From positions 1,086,997-1,150,996 of the forward strand of contig NZ_LR130760.1 of assembly GCF_900625095.1 (NCBI RefSeq): a DNA stretch of 64,000 nucleotides. Reading direction: 5' to 3'. This DNA is from Acinetobacter ihumii. GTDB lineage: Bacteria > Pseudomonadota > Gammaproteobacteria > Pseudomonadales > Moraxellaceae. The notes beneath the pieces were generated by a model that was given only the letters and a program-made list of their open reading frames with translations, had not been told where the DNA came from and did no database searches. Below, piece by piece: positions 46,351 to 57,417 of this stretch. The stretch's first letter is position 1; each line of letters begins with the position of its first letter. Made by a program: the position numbers and the translations under genes.

Positions 46351-46482
46351 CGATCTCCCTCTCTCATAATATAAAACAACAGATATTTTCGCTAAGAGTA
46401 CCAAAAAAGGACGAAGACGCACGTTCCTCGTCTTAATTTTCACAAAGTTATAACATTTTGTTTAAACATACAGAGAACCGTT

Positions 46483-47256
46483 TCACAAAGATAAATTCAA
46501 GTTCTGCTGTAAATCTTCAAGCACACTATAATTGGTGGCATCCATCTGGATCGGGGTAATACTGACATAGCCATTAGCAACAGCAAAAAAATCAGACTGA
46601 ATATGACTTCGTGTTTTCTTTGGATCTGTGACTGCTTCGCCAGCTAACCCAATCCAGTAAACTTGCCGACCACGCGGATCAACATGACTGGTAATCGGCT
46701 TAGATTGGGCACGAAGCCCCTGATAGGTCACTCTTTCGCCTTGAAGCTCTGCAACATCTGGAATATTAATATTTAAAATATGTCGCGGTGGTAGGCTTGG
46801 CAAACCTCGTGCAATAAAATCATGTACCCATTTTGCTGCAACAGCATAATCATTTGCATGTTCATACGAACGAACATTACTACCTGCCAATGACACCGCA
46901 ATTGCGGGCTGTTTCATCAAGCGTCCTTCAAATGCTGCCCCGACTGTCCCTGAGTAAAGTACATCATCACCCAAGTTTGCACCGCTGTTGATGCCACTCA
47001 CCACCAGATCAAACTCAAAATCAAACAAACCATTCATGGAAAGATAGACACAATCGGCGGGTGTACCATTTACAGCCCAGACATCCTCTGCAATTGGAAT
47101 TGGGCGTAAAGGACGATCCAGTGTTAATGCACTTGAAAATCCACTTCGCTCACTTTCTGGAGCAACGACGACCACACGACCTAAAGGTTTTAAAGCTTGA
47201 GCAAGTGCCTGAATGCCAGGTGCAAAAACACCATCATCATTGGCTATAAGGATATT
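46483..47256 (-). CDS. surE: 5'/3'-nucleotidase SurE
   Basis: The family begins with [10 protein letters not shown], so the start is taken as the GTG at 47256, giving 257 residues. A TTG farther upstream (47298) is less likely. Metal ligands are in [13 protein letters not shown] (first 15 residues), [12 protein letters not shown] near 37 and [12 protein letters not shown] near 90. It removes phosphate from nucleoside monophosphates and is a stationary-phase survival factor. It lies upstream of nlpD, without the pcm gene found between them in E. coli. Confidence 0.95.
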   Translation of the reverse strand, partial: NILIANDDGVFAPGIQALAQALKPLGRVVVVAPESERSGFSSALTLDRPLRPIPIAEDVWAVNGTPADCVYLSMNGLFDFEFDLVVSGINSGANLGDDVLYSGTVGAAFEGRLMKQPAIAVSLAGSNVRSYEHANDYAVAAKWVHDFIARGLPSLPPRHILNINIPDVAELQGERVTYQGLRAQSKPITSHVDPRGRQVYWIGLAGEAVTDPKKTRSHIQSDFFAVANGYVSITPIQMDATNYSVLEDLQQNLNLSL

Positions 47257-47360
47257 CACAAAACAAGATCTCGATAAATGACTGTTGAGGTTAATCAATT
47301 GAAATATTTATTAAATTATATATATTTAACGATTAAATTCATTAATAATTTTGTGAAATC

Positions 47361-47735
47361 ATGAGAATGTCCCTTCTATCACGCTTTTGTTTAATTACTT
47401 TAACGGTTATCACACTTAATCAAACTGCTTCTGCGGCAGCAACTTTAAATTCTGATGAAAATAATGCGCTGGTAAAAGAGGATATTGCAGGAACGCAGGT
47501 TTTAAGTGAAGTTTGCCCTGCCCTTATCGGAAAAAATGCCAAGTTTGAACAAAATATTCAAAAATTGATTCAAATGAACTTAAAACAATATACAGGTCAA
47601 ACCATGACACTTTCAGTATTACAAAATGATGCTGAATACAAAGCATTGCTGGATGATGCCCATAAAGCAGTCAAAGAAACTCCAGCGGACGAACAAAAAT
47701 CAGTCTGTGAAGATGTGCTGAATTTTGAAGACTAA
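47361..47735 (+). CDS. Small secreted protein, first of a tandem pair
   Basis: This 124-residue protein has a signal peptide (MRMSLLSRFCLITLTVITLN, cleavage near ASA-AAT). The mature part has two cysteines, in VLSEVCPALIGKNAKF and QKSVCEDVLNF, that could form a disulfide. It is clearly paralogous to the next gene, about 150 bases downstream. I recall related Moraxellaceae proteins being listed as the MCR_0457 family, which is not functionally defined. It may be periplasmic. Confidence 0.8.
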   Translation: MRMSLLSRFCLITLTVITLNQTASAAATLNSDENNALVKEDIAGTQVLSEVCPALIGKNAKFEQNIQKLIQMNLKQYTGQTMTLSVLQNDAEYKALLDDAHKAVKETPADEQKSVCEDVLNFED

Positions 47736-47887
47736 TTCAGCTCTTTTCAATGCTCATAAAGACTTTAAACACTGTCTTTAAAGTCTTTAGCCCTTTCATG
47801 CTCTACAGCAAAGATACAATTCAGAAATTAATTTTATGCTATAAGTGGTTCAAATTGTTTAAGTCTTGTTTTGAGTTTGAGTTTTTT

Positions 47888-48295
47888 ATGAAGAAAAATC
47901 TTTTTAAAATAGCAGGTTTATCATTTCTTATCGCATCCAGTACGCTAATTACTGCAACCTCAACATTTGCAGCTGATAAAAAAACTGATGCTGAAAAAAT
48001 TGAAGTTACACCTAGTTCAGATAATGTGACCCCCCAAGAACTTGCAGCCATTTATGTACTTTCTGAAGTCTGCCCAACTCTGATTGGCAAAGATTTGAAG
48101 TTTAATAAAGCTTACGAGAATCTGGTCAAAGCTTATTTGAACAACGAGCCAAACGCTGTTGAAATCTTGAAAAAACGTGTAAAAACCAAAGAGTTTCAGC
48201 CTGCATTAAAAGAAGCACGTGCCGATGCCAAAAAAGCATCTGATGATGATAATCGTCAAATTTGCGATGATGTTCGTAATTATTATTCCAAGTAG
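47888..48295 (+). CDS. Small secreted protein, second of a tandem pair
   Basis: The ATG at 47888 is chosen over an upstream frame start at 47750 because it gives a 135-residue protein with a proper signal peptide (MKKNLFKIAGLSFLIASSTL, cleavage near TFA-ADK). YVLSEVCPTLIGKDLKFN and DNRQICDDVRNYY match the previous protein, with both cysteines kept. The linker after cleavage is lysine- and glutamate-rich. Function is unknown. The pair probably arose by duplication and then diverged. Confidence 0.82.
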   Translation: MKKNLFKIAGLSFLIASSTLITATSTFAADKKTDAEKIEVTPSSDNVTPQELAAIYVLSEVCPTLIGKDLKFNKAYENLVKAYLNNEPNAVEILKKRVKTKEFQPALKEARADAKKASDDDNRQICDDVRNYYSK

Positions 48296-48409
48296 TCAAT
48301 TATTTACAATATGTATGAAATAAGCCGACTGAAACCGTAGAAGTCGGCTTGGCTTTATCCTAAAATGCTAGGCTCGTCTGCTTCACACAAGTTATCGGAA
48401 CCGCCTAGA

Positions 48410-49558
48410 ATGATTCAAAAAAGCACCTTTGCTGCACTCATACTTTTACCTTCATTTTCATATGCAGCAACTGTTTTATCCTCACCCCCAGAATTAAATA
48501 ATAAAGCTTATGTATTAATGGATTATGAGACGGGGCAAATTCTCGCATCGAAAAATGAAAATGAACACCTCGCCCCTGCTTCAATGACCAAAATGATGAC
48601 CAGTTACATCATTGAGCAAAAACTTTTAAAGGGCGAGCTGACAGAAAACGAAAATGTTCGTATGAACGAATCAGCATGGTGTCGTGGGAGTAGTTCAGAA
48701 TCATGTATGTATGTTCCCTTAAACGGAACAGCAACCGTACTGGAAATGCTACGTGGCATTATTGTTCAATCAGGTAACGATGCTTCTGTAGCCATGGCTG
48801 AACACATTGCGGGCAATGAAGGTACTTTTGCCCACATGATGAATCAGGAAGCCAAACGAATTGGCATGAGCAATACCCATTTTATTAACTCTACGGGTAT
48901 GCCTGCTGAAGGTCATTATTCTTCTGCCAAAGATATGGCACTTCTTGCACAACATATTATTAAAGACAGTTCAAAATATTATCCAATCTATTCTGAAAAA
49001 GAATTTACATTTAACGGTATTAAACAAGGTAACCGTAATGCCTTACTTTATACCGATCCAAGTGTGGATGGTTTAAAAACAGGTCATACCAACGAAGCTG
49101 GTTACTGTATGACCACTTCAAGTAAACGTGGTCCTATGCGTTTAATCTCAGTGATCTTTGGTACACCAAGCATGAATGAACGTGCTGCTCAAACACGTAC
49201 TTTACTGGCTTGGGGCTATGCAAATTTTGAAACGGTTAATGTTCAACCTGCGAACCAAGTGCTGGCTAAAGCGAAAGTCTGGTTTGGTAAGCAAGATGAA
49301 GTACAGATTGGTTTAGCTGAAAACTTCAATGTTACGATGCCTAAAGGTCAAGCAGATAACATCAAAACGCAACTGGTGATTCAGCCAAAACTGAATGCAC
49401 CTTTAGCCAAAGGTCAGGTCGTCGGTAAATTGGTGGCGAGCCTTGACGGTAAAGTCATTGCTGAAAAACCGCTTGTTGCCTTAAAGCCTGTGGAAGAAGC
49501 AGGTTTCTTCGCACGTATGATTGATCATATCAAAATGTTTTTTAGTAACTTATTTTAA
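48410..49558 (+). CDS. dacC: D-alanyl-D-alanine carboxypeptidase (PBP5/6 type)
   Basis: The start at 48410 gives a signal peptide (MIQKSTFAALILLPSFSYA) and a 382-residue protein. The active site motifs are SMTK (58-61), SGN (121-123) and KTG (223-225). The C-terminal beta domain and the amphipathic last helix (FFARMIDHIKMFFSNLF) match PBP5/6, which sits on the inner membrane. It trims the last D-alanine from peptidoglycan stem peptides. The cell-wall gene block rodA-mltB-rlpA lies elsewhere in this window. Confidence 0.94.
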   Translation: MIQKSTFAALILLPSFSYAATVLSSPPELNNKAYVLMDYETGQILASKNENEHLAPASMTKMMTSYIIEQKLLKGELTENENVRMNESAWCRGSSSESCMYVPLNGTATVLEMLRGIIVQSGNDASVAMAEHIAGNEGTFAHMMNQEAKRIGMSNTHFINSTGMPAEGHYSSAKDMALLAQHIIKDSSKYYPIYSEKEFTFNGIKQGNRNALLYTDPSVDGLKTGHTNEAGYCMTTSSKRGPMRLISVIFGTPSMNERAAQTRTLLAWGYANFETVNVQPANQVLAKAKVWFGKQDEVQIGLAENFNVTMPKGQADNIKTQLVIQPKLNAPLAKGQVVGKLVASLDGKVIAEKPLVALKPVEEAGFFARMIDHIKMFFSNLF

Positions 49559-49579
49559 TTTTTAGAATAAGCAATTCGG

Positions 49580-49612
49580 GCATTCAGGCGCTTTAGTCTG
49601 AATGCTTTTTTA
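49580..49612 (+). terminator. Rho-independent terminator after dacC
   Basis: GCATTCAG and CTGAATGC form an 8-bp stem with a 10-base loop, followed by TTTTTT. Confidence 0.85.
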
Positions 49613-49649
49613 TTTTATAATTCTTTAATCTCTGATTTTGAAACTAGCC

Positions 49650-50186
49650 ATGACCAAGAACATTCGTCCCTATTTAGATCACTATCCACACATTGATGAA
49701 AGCTGTTATATCGATGAGATGTCCGTCGTGGTCGGAGATGTTCATTTAGCTGAGAATGTTTCTGTGTGGCCTTTTGCGGTGGTTCGAGGTGATGTTAATC
49801 ATATTCGCATTGGTAAAAACAGCAATGTGCAAGATCACTGCATGCTGCATGTGACCCACAAGCAAACAGGCAAACCTGATGGTTCTCCTTTAATTATTGG
49901 TGAAGATGTCACAGTTGGACATCATGTGACTTTACATGGCTGCACCATTGGTAATCGGGTTTTAATCGGCATCAATACTGTGATTCTGGATGATGTGATT
50001 GTTGAAGATGATGTGATGATTGGCGCGGGCAGTTTGGTTCCACCACGTAAGGTTTTGGAAAGTGGATATTTATATGTCGGAAGTCCTATTCAAAAAGTAC
50101 GACCTTTAACCGATAAAGAAAAAGCCTTTTTACCTTATTCAGCGCAGAATTATGTGAAGGTGAAGAATAATTATTTAAAAGAATAA
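49650..50186 (+). CDS. Gamma carbonic anhydrase family protein (YrdA-like)
   Basis: The start is the ATG at 49650 because the family begins RPYxxxxP here, and the upstream TTG has no site. The 178-residue left-handed beta helix carries the metal-binding histidines in MLHVTHK and TVGHHVTLHGC. PFAVVRGDVNHIRIGKNSNVQD precedes them, and GAGSLVPPRKVLESGYLYVG follows. Activity as carbonic anhydrase is uncertain, as for YrdA. Confidence 0.92.
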   Translation: MTKNIRPYLDHYPHIDESCYIDEMSVVVGDVHLAENVSVWPFAVVRGDVNHIRIGKNSNVQDHCMLHVTHKQTGKPDGSPLIIGEDVTVGHHVTLHGCTIGNRVLIGINTVILDDVIVEDDVMIGAGSLVPPRKVLESGYLYVGSPIQKVRPLTDKEKAFLPYSAQNYVKVKNNYLKE

Positions 50187-50284
50187 GGATGTCTAACTCT
50201 TACCTTTTTAGAAAGTTTAATTTTTTGATTGGATATTTTTAATAAAATCCCTTTTAATTACATTTTAATCAAAATTAAATTGCT

Positions 50285-50656
50285 ATGGAAAATTGGATCA
50301 TTCCACTATTAGGTGACCTTGGTATAGGTTCTGTACTTACAGCAATAATTACAAAATTATTAGACCATTTTATTAATAGAAAGTCAGCCAAGCAAACCTT
50401 ATTATATAAAGAAAAGAGGGAGGCTTATTTTGGTTTACTAGATGCCTTACATAAAGCAGCTATTCAACCTAGTATGGAAAATTCAAAGTATTTTGCCCTA
50501 TGGCAAACTCGTGTAGAAGTTTTTGGCACACAAGAAATAGCAAATGGCGTACAAGGGATGGTTAATACCAATGAACCTAACCAGCGCCATGAAAGAGATA
50601 TATTTTTCAAACAATTAATTAGTGCTATAAGAAAAGATTTACAAGATAACGCTTAG
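50285..50656 (+). CDS. Orphan 123-residue protein, possibly membrane-anchored
   Basis: I do not recognise a family. The N-terminus has a hydrophobic helix (IIPLLGDLGIGSVLTAIIT) followed by a basic, helical-looking region and an acidic end. The codon use is more A/T-rich than the neighbouring genes, and no clear ribosome binding site precedes the ATG. It sits alone between well-conserved housekeeping genes. It may be a recent insertion. Confidence 0.5.
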   Translation: MENWIIPLLGDLGIGSVLTAIITKLLDHFINRKSAKQTLLYKEKREAYFGLLDALHKAAIQPSMENSKYFALWQTRVEVFGTQEIANGVQGMVNTNEPNQRHERDIFFKQLISAIRKDLQDNA

Positions 50657-50751
50657 GAAACGATTGAATAGCCTACTTATCTAAGACAACATCACCTAGC
50701 CACCAAGCTTCAAATTTTGTATCATACTGCTTTTAAATCAGGGTGCTTTTT

Positions 50752-51237
50752 ATGACCACTTGGACACCGCACGTTACCGTTGCCACAGTTGTTGAAAAAG
50801 ATGGACGTTTTCTATTTGTCGAAGAACATACCGAAGGCGTGACCCATACTGTATTCAATCAACCTGCGGGTCATGTCGAATATGGTGAAACCCTGATCCA
50901 AGCCGCGATTAGAGAAACACGGGAAGAAACAGGACATACAGTTGAGATTGATGCCTTGCTTGGTGTCTACACCTATACCCCACCCATGTTTCCAGATCGT
51001 ACCTATTATCGCTTTTGTTTTATAGCGCACAGTGTCAATGCTGATTTAAATGCAACGTTAGATACAGGTATTGTGCGTGCCGTCTGGATGAATCTGGATG
51101 AATTACAGGAAACCGCGCGCGCGCGTAGTCCTTTAGTTACTAAAGCCATTCAAGATGCTTTAAGCGGTCAACGTTATCCTTTATCGTTGATATACGAACA
51201 TCACTCTCCTTCTTTCACTTCAAATCTGGATGCTTAA
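50752..51237 (+). CDS. nudJ: Nudix hydrolase NudJ
   Basis: This 161-residue protein has the Nudix box [20 protein letters not shown] with its conserved glutamates near residues 40-60. It begins [12 protein letters not shown]. The order nudJ-mnmA-hflD-purB is the same as in E. coli, where NudJ hydrolyses nucleoside pyrophosphates and the thiamine precursor HMP-PP. It is close to mnmA. The ATG at 50752 is preferred over the GTG at 50743. Confidence 0.9.
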   Translation: MTTWTPHVTVATVVEKDGRFLFVEEHTEGVTHTVFNQPAGHVEYGETLIQAAIRETREETGHTVEIDALLGVYTYTPPMFPDRTYYRFCFIAHSVNADLNATLDTGIVRAVWMNLDELQETARARSPLVTKAIQDALSGQRYPLSLIYEHHSPSFTSNLDA

Positions 51238-51241
51238 TCCT

Positions 51242-52375
51242 ATGTCACAACGCGTCATCGTCGGGATGTCTGGCGGAGTCGATTCTTCGGTTTCTGCTGC
51301 ACTTTTACTTCAACAGGGATATCAGGTTGAAGGTCTTTTCATGAAAAACTGGGAAGAAGATGATGGAACGGAATACTGTACAGCACTTGAAGATCTAGCA
51401 GATGCGCAAGCCGTTGCCGATAAAATTGGCATTAAACTCCATACGGCTAACTTTGCCATGGAATATTGGGATCGCGTATTCGAGCATTTTCTTGCTGAAT
51501 ATGCTGCGGGACGTACCCCGAATCCAGATATTCTATGCAACAAAGAAATTAAATTTCGCGCGTTTTTAGATCATGCGATGACTTTGGGCGCAGACTTTAT
51601 TGCCACGGGTCATTATGCACGTCGTGGTGAGAGTCTGCAAAATTCACGTGGTGAAAGCTATGCACCGTTATTGCGTGGTGCAGATAACAATAAAGACCAA
51701 ACCTATTTTCTGCATGCAGTTCATGGTCGTGAAATTAATAAGACGCTATTTCCTGTGGGTGAAATTGAAAAACCTGAAGTGCGTAAAATTGCGGAACAAC
51801 TTGATTTAGCAACTGCCAAGAAAAAAGACTCGACTGGAATTTGCTTTATTGGAGAACGTCGCTTCAATGATTTTCTTAAACAATATCTGCCTGCACAACC
51901 CGGAAAAATTGTTTTGGATAATGGCCAAGAGGTTGGTGAACATCATGGCTTAATGTACTATACGCTGGGTCAGCGTGGTGGTATTGGTTTAGGTGGTCTT
52001 AAAAATGCACCTGAAGGTGCATGGTTTGTACTGCATAAAGATATTGCCAATAATCGACTGGTGATTGGTCAAGGTCATGAACATCCACTCATGCAAAGTA
52101 CACAACTTTGGAGTGAGTCGATTGACTGGGTGGCAGGTGAGCAAGAGATTCCAGCAACGGGTTTCCGATGCACGGCGAAAACTCGTTATCGTCAACCTGA
52201 TCAAGCGTGTACAATCTATCGTGATGAAAATAGTGAAACAGGGATTCGCGTAGAATTTGATCAACCACAACGCGCTGTCACTCCAGGTCAAAGTGTGGTG
52301 TTTTACGCTGATGATGTATGTTTAGGTGGTGGTGTCATTTTACACACCAATGCACCCAAACCCGATTTTATTTAA
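51242..52375 (+). CDS. mnmA: tRNA-specific 2-thiouridylase MnmA
   Basis: The protein is 377 residues from the ATG at 51242, four bases after the nudJ stop. The PP-loop GMSGGVDSS is at 8-16. The catalytic cysteines are Cys99 ([12 protein letters not shown]) and Cys201 ([12 protein letters not shown]). It adds sulfur to U34 of tRNAs for Lys, Glu and Gln. [11 protein letters not shown] near 240 belongs to the central domain. Confidence 0.97.
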   Translation: MSQRVIVGMSGGVDSSVSAALLLQQGYQVEGLFMKNWEEDDGTEYCTALEDLADAQAVADKIGIKLHTANFAMEYWDRVFEHFLAEYAAGRTPNPDILCNKEIKFRAFLDHAMTLGADFIATGHYARRGESLQNSRGESYAPLLRGADNNKDQTYFLHAVHGREINKTLFPVGEIEKPEVRKIAEQLDLATAKKKDSTGICFIGERRFNDFLKQYLPAQPGKIVLDNGQEVGEHHGLMYYTLGQRGGIGLGGLKNAPEGAWFVLHKDIANNRLVIGQGHEHPLMQSTQLWSESIDWVAGEQEIPATGFRCTAKTRYRQPDQACTIYRDENSETGIRVEFDQPQRAVTPGQSVVFYADDVCLGGGVILHTNAPKPDFI

Positions 52376-52399
52376 AGTGTATTTGAAGGAATTTTAGGC

Positions 52400-53131
52400 A
52401 TGGTTGATATTCCTTTTCAACAGCCTCAAGCACTCAATGTACGTCAAAACCGTGCATTGGCGCTTGCGGGTGTCTTTCAGTCCGCACAGTTGACGCACAT
52501 GACAGCCATGACTGGTCAGCAAAGCATTGGTGAAAGTGGAAACTTTTATTTCGAACAACTGATTAAAGCGTGTCTCAATATTCGACCTGCCGTTAATTCT
52601 ACAACTCAAACACTCGATTTTTTTAATCAACTTGCTGATATTTCATTGGGCTTAAAAACACTAGAAAGTAGTATTACCCAACCTTTTAGTAGCACACCCA
52701 AATCGCGCCTGCCCAAACTTTCCAATGCCAAATTGCCTATGACCTATGCCATGGCACTGCTACAACTGGAAAAGAAAGTTTATAAAAACCCAGAATTTGT
52801 TGAAATTATTGAAAAATCACAGCAAAAAATTCTAAAACAACTGTCTTTTTTCGATAACAACTACTTGCACCCCAGTATTATTGCCAATCTTGCTCAAACT
52901 TATGTAGATACAGCGGGTCAGATTAATCCACGAATTATGGTGCGTGGCAATGCTGAAGCCTTTAAAGATAGTCATCATACCAATCGTATTCGCGCCTGTT
53001 TATTTACAGGTTTACAGATGGCACATCTATGGCGGCAGTTGGGTGGTAGCTCTTGGAATATGATTTTTAGCAAACGTAAATTGCTACAGGACATTCAAAC
53101 TCTCGCTCGTTTGCAATATCAAATGGTCTAA
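52400..53131 (+). CDS. hflD: HflD homologue (high-frequency lysogenization protein)
   Basis: This 243-residue protein has the all-helical HflD layout: [20 protein letters not shown] near residue 15, [15 protein letters not shown] in the middle and the conserved [20 protein letters not shown] near 195-214. It lies between mnmA and purB, as in E. coli. HflD affects lambda CII in that host. Its normal cellular role is unclear. Confidence 0.92.
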   Translation: MVDIPFQQPQALNVRQNRALALAGVFQSAQLTHMTAMTGQQSIGESGNFYFEQLIKACLNIRPAVNSTTQTLDFFNQLADISLGLKTLESSITQPFSSTPKSRLPKLSNAKLPMTYAMALLQLEKKVYKNPEFVEIIEKSQQKILKQLSFFDNNYLHPSIIANLAQTYVDTAGQINPRIMVRGNAEAFKDSHHTNRIRACLFTGLQMAHLWRQLGGSSWNMIFSKRKLLQDIQTLARLQYQMV

Positions 53132-53227
53132 TCCTGATGCTGCAACGAGTTTATTTTATATTTTTATACCCTCTCTAAATCTCTCCCTGAGGAACAACTA
53201 AAGTTCCGCAAGAGAGACTAACTTTAA

Positions 53228-54625
<1,398 letters not shown>

Positions 54626-54644
54626 TCAATATCAGTTAAACTAG

Positions 54645-54677
54645 AGCGGAATCATTTTATAAATGGTTCCGCTTTTT
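54645..54677 (+). terminator. Rho-independent terminator after purB
   Basis: AGCGGAATCATTT and AAATGGTTCCGCT form a 13-bp stem with one G-U pair and a 3-base loop, followed by TTTT. Confidence 0.9.
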
Positions 54678-54710
54678 ATCGCCTATTACAAACAAAAAGA
54701 ATGACCGTAT

Positions 54711-55343
54711 ATGATTGAAAAAAATTTTACCTTAAAACACTACCTTGCCATTCTTATTATTTTTGTTGAAATTGTCATTGCAAGTATTCAGCCGTTAGAG
54801 CTGGAATCTTATTTATTACATCAAGTGGGCACGGTATTGATGCTCATTCTACTTTTTGTGAGCTTTAAAAAAATTGGATTAGATTTTCAAAGTTTTAGTT
54901 TATATCTGGGTTTTCTTTTTATTCATATTCTGGCCGCCCATTATTTATATTCCTATGTGCCTTATAATGAGTGGATTAAAACAATTTTCCATGTTGATCT
55001 TAATCAGTTGTTTGGCTGGCAGCGTAATATGTATGATCGTCTAGTGCATTTTAGCTATGGCTTTTTACTTTACCCTTTTTTCTATCGCTGCTTTCAGGTT
55101 TGGTTTCCACAATCAAAGCCCAGTACATTATTCTTGCTGGTCTTACAGTTTGTGATGGCATCCAGTATGGCGTATGAACTGATTGAATGGCTAATCGCAA
55201 TTGGCATGTCACCTGAAGCGGCTGAAAAATATAATGGACAACAAGGTGACATATGGGATGCCCATAAAGATATGCTGTTAGCCACGATTGGAGCCCTAAT
55301 ATTTGGTTTGGGACAATTATTGCTCGATAAAAAGCACTCTTAA
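54711..55343 (+). CDS. YjdF-like (DUF2238) membrane protein
   Basis: The 210-residue protein has six membrane segments. The conserved core reads WQRNMYDRLVHFSYGFLLYP near 103-122, then ASSMAYELIEWLIA near 150-163 and GDIWDAHKDMLLATIGA near 179-195. The family is common in proteobacteria but has no assigned function. It ends inside its own terminator loop. Confidence 0.9.
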   Translation: MIEKNFTLKHYLAILIIFVEIVIASIQPLELESYLLHQVGTVLMLILLFVSFKKIGLDFQSFSLYLGFLFIHILAAHYLYSYVPYNEWIKTIFHVDLNQLFGWQRNMYDRLVHFSYGFLLYPFFYRCFQVWFPQSKPSTLFLLVLQFVMASSMAYELIEWLIAIGMSPEAAEKYNGQQGDIWDAHKDMLLATIGALIFGLGQLLLDKKHS

Positions 55344-55357
55344 ATGAGTGCTTTTGA
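55330..55357. terminator. Terminator after the yjdF-like gene
   Basis: AAAAGCACTC and GAGTGCTTTT form a 10-bp stem with a TTAAAT loop that contains the stop codon. It faces sohB from the other strand. Confidence 0.85.
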
Positions 55358-55373
55358 ATTTAAACAAACAGAA

Positions 55374-56336
55374 TCAAAGCTTAGGGTCGCGTATCTGAAC
55401 CAGATGACTATTGGCTTTGCTTAAACTTTCGATCATTTTATTCATGATGGCTGGAATTAAGTTATCTGCCAATTGTGCAGCTTGCAATCCTAACTTTTCA
55501 CCCAAAGTTGGACGCTTGCGTGTGCTAATTACATACACATCGTGCTGAGGCAATAAACCTAAAATATATTCATCTGATGTTTGTAATTTATCTACTAAAT
55601 TCAGATCTAAAGCATCCTGACCGTACCAGTGTTCGCCTGTTGCAACTTTATCAACATTCAGTTGTGGACGGTATTTTTCTACAAAATGTTTAAACAGCGC
55701 ATGCGTTTGCTGTAACTCTTCTTCAAATTTAGCTTTTCCTTCTGGGGTATTTTCACCAAACATGGTCACGGTACGCTTATATTCCCCTGCGGTATAAAGT
55801 TCAAAATCAACATTATGCTGCTTAAGCAAACGATTAAAGTTTGGAACCTGAGCCACTACCCCAATTGAACCTAAAATGGCAAACGGTGCAGAAATAATTT
55901 CACTGGCAATACAAGCCATCATATAACCACCACTGGCAGCGACTTTATCGACCACGATAGTGACGTGAAAACCTGCATCACGTAAACGAACCAGTTGCGC
56001 TGCTGCCAAGCCGTAACCGTGCACCATCCCCCCCGGACTTTCCAGACGTACAACTACACGATCTTTGCCTGCTTTTGCTGTGGCTAACACCAATGTAATT
56101 TCTTCACGTAATTGTTCAACAGCCGATGCCTGAATGTCGCCCTTGAAATCAAGTACAAAAACTTTTTGATTATTCTTTTTGCGTGATCTGGATTCTTTTG
56201 CCAGTTGTTGAGTTAACTGTAGCAACTCAAATTTTGATGCAGTCGTTTGCGCAATTTTTTTACGCTGTTCATTGACTCGTGCATTTAAATGGCTGACATG
56301 AAGTTCGGCAGGTAATTTGGGCAAATGAAATAGCAT
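55374..56336 (-). CDS. sohB: SohB-type S49 serine protease without membrane anchor
   Basis: The 320-residue protein matches SohB over the S49 core. VFVLDFKGDIQASAVEQLRE is near 59-78, RLESPGGMVHGYGLAAAQL near 101-119, the catalytic serine is in KVAASGGYMMAC, and the catalytic lysine in YTAGEYKRT. E. coli SohB has an N-terminal membrane helix of about 30 residues. Here the protein begins MLFHLPKLPAELHVSHLNAR with no hydrophobic segment, so it may be cytoplasmic or loosely attached. It lies 150 bases downstream of pstB, after a terminator. Confidence 0.92.
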   Translation of the reverse strand: MLFHLPKLPAELHVSHLNARVNEQRKKIAQTTASKFELLQLTQQLAKESRSRKKNNQKVFVLDFKGDIQASAVEQLREEITLVLATAKAGKDRVVVRLESPGGMVHGYGLAAAQLVRLRDAGFHVTIVVDKVAASGGYMMACIASEIISAPFAILGSIGVVAQVPNFNRLLKQHNVDFELYTAGEYKRTVTMFGENTPEGKAKFEEELQQTHALFKHFVEKYRPQLNVDKVATGEHWYGQDALDLNLVDKLQTSDEYILGLLPQHDVYVISTRKRPTLGEKLGLQAAQLADNLIPAIMNKMIESLSKANSHLVQIRDPKL

Positions 56337-56443
56337 AAGCTGTTTGTTCTCTAAAGTTCCTATTTATGAACAAAAGATGAGGGTTAATCATAAAAATTTC
56401 AATATGACTTTTGAAAACAAGATGATATATAAGCTTTTTTTCA

Positions 56444-56468
56444 ATAAAAAAAGCACCCCAAGGTGCTT
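56444..56468 (-). terminator. Rho-independent terminator after pstB
   Basis: AAGCACC and GGTGCTT form a 7-bp stem around CCCA, and the minus strand follows with a run of seven T residues. Confidence 0.85.
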
Positions 56469-56485
56469 CTCTGTACGTTTAGCAA

Positions 56486-57403
56486 CTAACCGAACCGGCC
56501 TGTAATATAGGCTTCAGTTAACTGATGATCAGGTTGGGTAAAGACTTTCTCCGTCGAGTTCACTTCAATCAGGTCACCCAAGTGGAAATACGCTGTACGA
56601 TCTGATACACGTGCTGCCTGTTGCATCGAGTGGGTTACAATTGCAATGGTATATTGAGTAGAAAGCTCTGAAATCAGCTCTTCTACTTTAGCCGTTGCAA
56701 TCGGATCAAGTGCCGAACAAGGCTCATCCATCAAAATAACTTCTGGGCTAACCGCAATCGTACGCGCAATACATAAACGCTGTTGTTGACCACCTGATAA
56801 ACCTGTACCCGGCTGGCTTAGACGATCTTTGACTTCGTCCCAAAGACCTGCTTTACGTAAGCTATTTTCAACGATTTCTTCCAGATCGTATTTATCGCGC
56901 GCCAAACCATGAAGTTTTGGTCCATAAGCGACATTGTCAAAAATAGATTTCGGAAATGGATTAGGTTTCTGGAAAACCATGCCCACTTGCGCTCGCAATA
57001 ACACCACATCCAGATTTGGATCATAAATGTCATGATTATCTAACAACACCTTACCTGTCACTCGACAGCTATCAATGGTGTCGTTCATACGGTTAAGTGT
57101 GCGCAGAAAAGTCGATTTACCACAACCCGAAGGTCCAATAAATGCAATCACTTCATTTTCATAGACTTCTAAGTCAATGCCTTTAATGGCTTCACTGTCA
57201 CCATAATAAACATGAACATCATTGGTACTTAGCTTTACTTTGGTCTTTGTTTCTTTTTTAGTACTGACTTGAGTATCAAACTGAGAAACAAATGAAGTTT
57301 GACGCTTTTGTTCAGTTTCAACACCGCTAAATTGTTTTTGCTCAGAAGTCACGGCTGTATCCTTTTCTAAGGCGTTTGCTGTATCAGTTGTATCAATATT
57401 CAT
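56486..57403 (-). CDS. pstB: Phosphate ABC transporter ATP-binding protein PstB
   Basis: The ATG at 57403 has GAGGG with seven-base spacing, so it is preferred over an adjacent ATG (57406) and a TTG (57424) upstream. The 305-residue protein has Walker [10 protein letters not shown] (about 87-95), the PstB signature [18 protein letters not shown] and Walker [15 protein letters not shown] polar N-terminal extension of about 55 residues precedes the normal PstB start and has no recognised function. It powers high-affinity phosphate uptake. It overlaps or nearly touches pstA. Confidence 0.96.
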   Translation of the reverse strand: MNIDTTDTANALEKDTAVTSEQKQFSGVETEQKRQTSFVSQFDTQVSTKKETKTKVKLSTNDVHVYYGDSEAIKGIDLEVYENEVIAFIGPSGCGKSTFLRTLNRMNDTIDSCRVTGKVLLDNHDIYDPNLDVVLLRAQVGMVFQKPNPFPKSIFDNVAYGPKLHGLARDKYDLEEIVENSLRKAGLWDEVKDRLSQPGTGLSGGQQQRLCIARTIAVSPEVILMDEPCSALDPIATAKVEELISELSTQYTIAIVTHSMQQAARVSDRTAYFHLGDLIEVNSTEKVFTQPDHQLTEAYITGRFG

Positions 57404-57417
57404 CATCTTACCCTCTA

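Noticed and set aside
53192..53208. GGAAC/GTTCC hairpin in the purB leader as an operator or PurR site
   Set aside because: It does not match the PurR consensus and the stem is only five base pairs.
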